Source: Xylocopilactobacillus apis (lineage in GTDB: Bacteria; Bacillota; Bacilli; Lactobacillales; Lactobacillaceae). From it: a stretch of DNA of 64,000 nucleotides. The stretch spans positions 2,084,001-2,148,000 of the forward strand of contig NZ_AP026801.1 of NCBI RefSeq assembly GCF_033095965.1, in the 5' to 3' direction. Position 1 is the stretch's first letter. Each line of letters begins with the position of its first letter. The notes beneath the pieces were generated by a model. That model was not told the DNA's origin. It searched no databases and saw only the letters and a program-made list of their open reading frames with translations. The position numbers were made by a program, and so were the translations under genes. Below, piece after piece: positions 62,201-64,000 of this stretch.

Positions 62201-62395
62201 GCTGCACCTCTTGAATAATCTGATGCATATCCGCTGAAAATAATTCAGGATCGAGATCAGGCAGCTTATCTCTCATTAACCGAATAATCCCAATAAAACC
62301 TTCATAATTAACATATTTTTGGTTCCTTCAACCCAAACACTATGATTTCCTTCTTTGCCTGCTCTAATTAATTCGATCTTTTTTTCTTTTGTCGT
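62151..62395 (-). pseudogene. Small broken gene: start codon ACG and a frameshift
   Basis: Minus-strand frames read TKEKKIELIRAGKEGNHSVW-VEGTKN and, after a one- or two-base shift near 62312, NYEGFIGIIRLMRDKLPDLDPELF and DMHQIIQEVQLDPDRFTKDKW, ending at TGA 62153-62151. AAGGAT lies at the right distance from an ACG codon at 62395-62393, where an ATG would be expected. Both faults together make it a pseudogene. Family unknown. Confidence 0.6.
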
Positions 62396-62509
62396 TGTTT
62401 ATCCTTACCTTTATTTTTCTTAATTTTACGTTAGTTTTTCCCAAAAAGAAAAAGCTGCGTAATGTTTATATGGACGCGAAAAATCCAAAAAAATTTTAAG
62501 GAGTTTGCA

Positions 62510-62980
62510 ATGACAAACAAAAGAGCTTTACCTTTAAACAATGACTTTTTAAGAAAAACTTTCTGTAACCCCATGCACCCTAATATCCTTATCGGATTTG
62601 CCAAGGACATGTTAGATCTTGACGTAGAAAACTTTACGCTGGAAAATCCTGATTACTCTAAATACAAAGGAGTAAGTGCCCTTGCTCATTTAAAAGATGG
62701 CGCCGATGTAATCATCCGGGTCCAAGTCCTAAAGAGTGAAGATCTCTCTTCAGAAAGCGAGGTTGAATATTACTGCTTAACCGAATTAACTAAAAACTTT
62801 GAAGAACGAGGCGCCGAAGACGTTTCAGAACTACGACCAACTTTTCAAGTTAATATTTTAGATTACCGACTTTTTAAAAGTGACTCCCAGCATCTTCATT
62901 CTTTTGCAATCGATCATAAAGATTCATCTCAAAAGTATGCTCCGCTAACGACCTCCTTCTTTGAAGTTGTGAATAAATAA
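62510..62980 (+). CDS. Rpn/TIGR01784-like protein, second copy, probably inactive
   Basis: The protein has 156 residues from ATG 62510, with AAGGAG upstream; the longer frame lacks a ribosome binding site. LPLNNDFLRKTFCNPMHPNIL and LIGFAKDMLDLDVENFTLENP are the family N-terminus, and ALAHLKDGADVIIRVQV stands where active enzymes have D..IEIQ, so the acidic residue is again replaced by Arg. It is paralogous to the protein at 38634 and has a related leader (CTGCGTAATGTTTATATGG). Full-length family members are roughly twice this size. Confidence 0.62.
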   Translation: MTNKRALPLNNDFLRKTFCNPMHPNILIGFAKDMLDLDVENFTLENPDYSKYKGVSALAHLKDGADVIIRVQVLKSEDLSSESEVEYYCLTELTKNFEERGAEDVSELRPTFQVNILDYRLFKSDSQHLHSFAIDHKDSSQKYAPLTTSFFEVVNK

Positions 62981-63052
62981 CAGAATTTGAATTCAAAAAA
63001 TCTTGCTTTTATTTAGTAAGCGTGTTAAATTTCTTAATATTACACACTAAAG

Positions 63053-63114
63053 AAAACGAGATCGAACTCAGCTAAGTGAAAACTGACTTAGGTGTTTTTG
63101 GTCTCGTTTTTTTT
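63053..63114 (+). terminator. Terminator-like leader upstream of the EIIBCA gene
   Basis: AAAACGAGAxC (63053-63063) pairs with GxTCTCGTTTT (63100-63110), followed by TTTT. An inner perfect hairpin, CTAAGT/ACTTAG, sits within the loop. It lies just before the PTS gene, so it may be a conditional terminator controlled by a BglG/LicT-type antiterminator, but no clear RAT sequence is seen. A poor cre-like match lies at 63015-63028. Confidence 0.6.
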
Positions 63115-63132
63115 ACAAAGGAGAAAGTGATC

Positions 63133-64000
63133 TTGGATTATCAAAAAACTGCACAACAAATTTTAGATGATGTGGGTGGCAAAGAAAACGTCTCTGAGCT
63201 GACCCATTGTTTTACCCGACTGCGATTCGTCTTAAAAGATAAAAGCAAAGCCAACAAAGACGCAATTTCTAACATTGAAGGAGTCATCCAGGTCGTAGAA
63301 GCCAGCGGTCAATTTCAAGTCGTCCTCGGCAACAAGGTAGATGCAGTTGCTGAAGCGATCATGCCGTTATTAGGTGAACTCCAAAATGATCAGCCTGACA
63401 AAGAAGAAAAGGTCAGCATCTGGACTAAAATCTTAAACGTTATTGCGGCGATTTTCACCCCAACAATTCCCGCCATTGCCGCTTCTGGCATGCTTAAAGG
63501 AATTCTCGCCGTTGCTGCGATTATCGGCACCAACATGTACCATACTGACATCAAAACATTCAATACTTATATCATTTTAAATGCGGCTTCTGATGCTCTT
63601 TTCTACTTCATGCCAATTATCTTAGCCCGCTCAGCGGCCAAAGTGTTCAAAACTAATGATTACATCGCCATGATTATCGGCGCCACGCTTTGCTATCCGA
63701 CAATCGTGACTTTAATGACCGGCAAATCCGCCGTAACTCTATTTGGGATTGGCATCACAAAAGCTAACTACACCTCTTCTGTTATTCCAATTATTATCGC
63801 GGTCTTCATTCTTTCTTACGTTGAACGCTTTATTACCAAAATCATGCCGGAAGTCTTAAAGATCATCATGGTGCCAACGCTTTCTCTGATTATCATGATT
63901 CCTCTAACCTTAATGGTCTTTGGCCCAATCGGAATTTACCTCGGTAACTTCGTCAACTGGCTTTATTATTTCATCATGCATATTAGTCCAATTCTGCTTG
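63133..64000 (+). CDS. PTS beta-glucoside-type EIIBC(A), N-terminal part (partial at window edge)
   Basis: It starts at TTG 63133, nine bases after AAGGAG (a GTG at 63127 is too close). The EIIB domain (about 1-85) has the phospho-Cys in ELTHCFTRLRFVLKD. The EIIC domain follows from about residue 100 (ILNVIAAIFTPTIPAIAASGMLKG, LILNAASDALFYFMPIILARSAAKVF), typical of BglF/BglP and sucrose or trehalose EIIBC. The frame runs off the window. Sugar specificity is not determined. Confidence 0.93.
   Translation, partial: MDYQKTAQQILDDVGGKENVSELTHCFTRLRFVLKDKSKANKDAISNIEGVIQVVEASGQFQVVLGNKVDAVAEAIMPLLGELQNDQPDKEEKVSIWTKILNVIAAIFTPTIPAIAASGMLKGILAVAAIIGTNMYHTDIKTFNTYIILNAASDALFYFMPIILARSAAKVFKTNDYIAMIIGATLCYPTIVTLMTGKSAVTLFGIGITKANYTSSVIPIIIAVFILSYVERFITKIMPEVLKIIMVPTLSLIIMIPLTLMVFGPIGIYLGNFVNWLYYFIMHISPILL

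Overview
The window is chromosomal DNA of a low-G+C Firmicute, most likely a member of the Lactobacillaceae. The evidence is the rpsF-ssb-rpsR / gdpP-rplI-dnaB order next to the usual origin-proximal neighbourhood, a C69 dipeptidase, a D-2-hydroxyacid dehydrogenase, a secreted amidase with SLAP/SH3-like repeats, a WxL surface protein, several BglG-type PTS regulators, strong AGGAGG-type ribosome binding sites and frequent TTG starts. The species cannot be named from the sequence alone.

Layout. 1-5.9 kb is conserved core (end of rpsF, ssb, rpsR, a short UvrC-like GIY-YIG protein, gdpP, rplI, replicative helicase). 5.9-18.9 kb is mixed housekeeping and cell-envelope genes: a DD-carboxypeptidase with a histidine kinase that has no adjacent response regulator, GtrA, a D-hydroxyacid dehydrogenase, a muramoyl amidase, Mpg, a HAD phosphatase, PepD and an SDR. 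It ends in a MerR-controlled block (flavodoxin-like protein, dienelactone-hydrolase-like enzyme, secreted flavodoxin-like protein) in which the regulator carries a nonsense codon and the secreted protein a frameshift in an A7 tract. 19.7-30.8 kb holds two tandem minus-strand PTS operons: a Gat-type PTS with galactonate dehydratase and KDPGal aldolase, and an Ula-type PTS with a SIS-domain protein. Each has its own BglG/MtlR-type activator and a cre-like site; the second activator is frameshifted in its EIIA domain.

31-55 kb is a defence and decay island. It contains a DNA methyltransferase coupled to a GHKL (MutL/MORC/Hsp90-type) ATPase, a DUF4143 ATPase with a 72-bp identical relic 15 kb away, a LysR/DUF4865 pair, Rpn-like proteins with duplicated leaders, a PemI antitoxin beside a ruined PemK, and a candidate small RNA. 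It also contains a four-gene AT-rich operon (HEPN-type protein, nucleoid-associated-like protein, membrane protein, AbiH), a complete type I hsdMSR system of visibly different base composition, and a type II 5mC methyltransferase / B3-domain endonuclease / Vsr cassette. The four-gene operon at 41.1-45.6 kb is the best candidate for an undescribed system.

55-64 kb returns to ordinary genes: GNAT, transglutaminase-like protein, CAP-domain secreted protein, a large BspA-repeat/WxL surface protein, a cluster of small broken genes, another Rpn-like gene, and the start of a beta-glucoside-type PTS EIIBCA preceded by a terminator-like leader.

At least eight genes are broken by single-base or nonsense changes, which suggests active gene decay or some sequencing error in homopolymers. 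No tRNA, rRNA, CRISPR array or intact insertion sequence was recognised.
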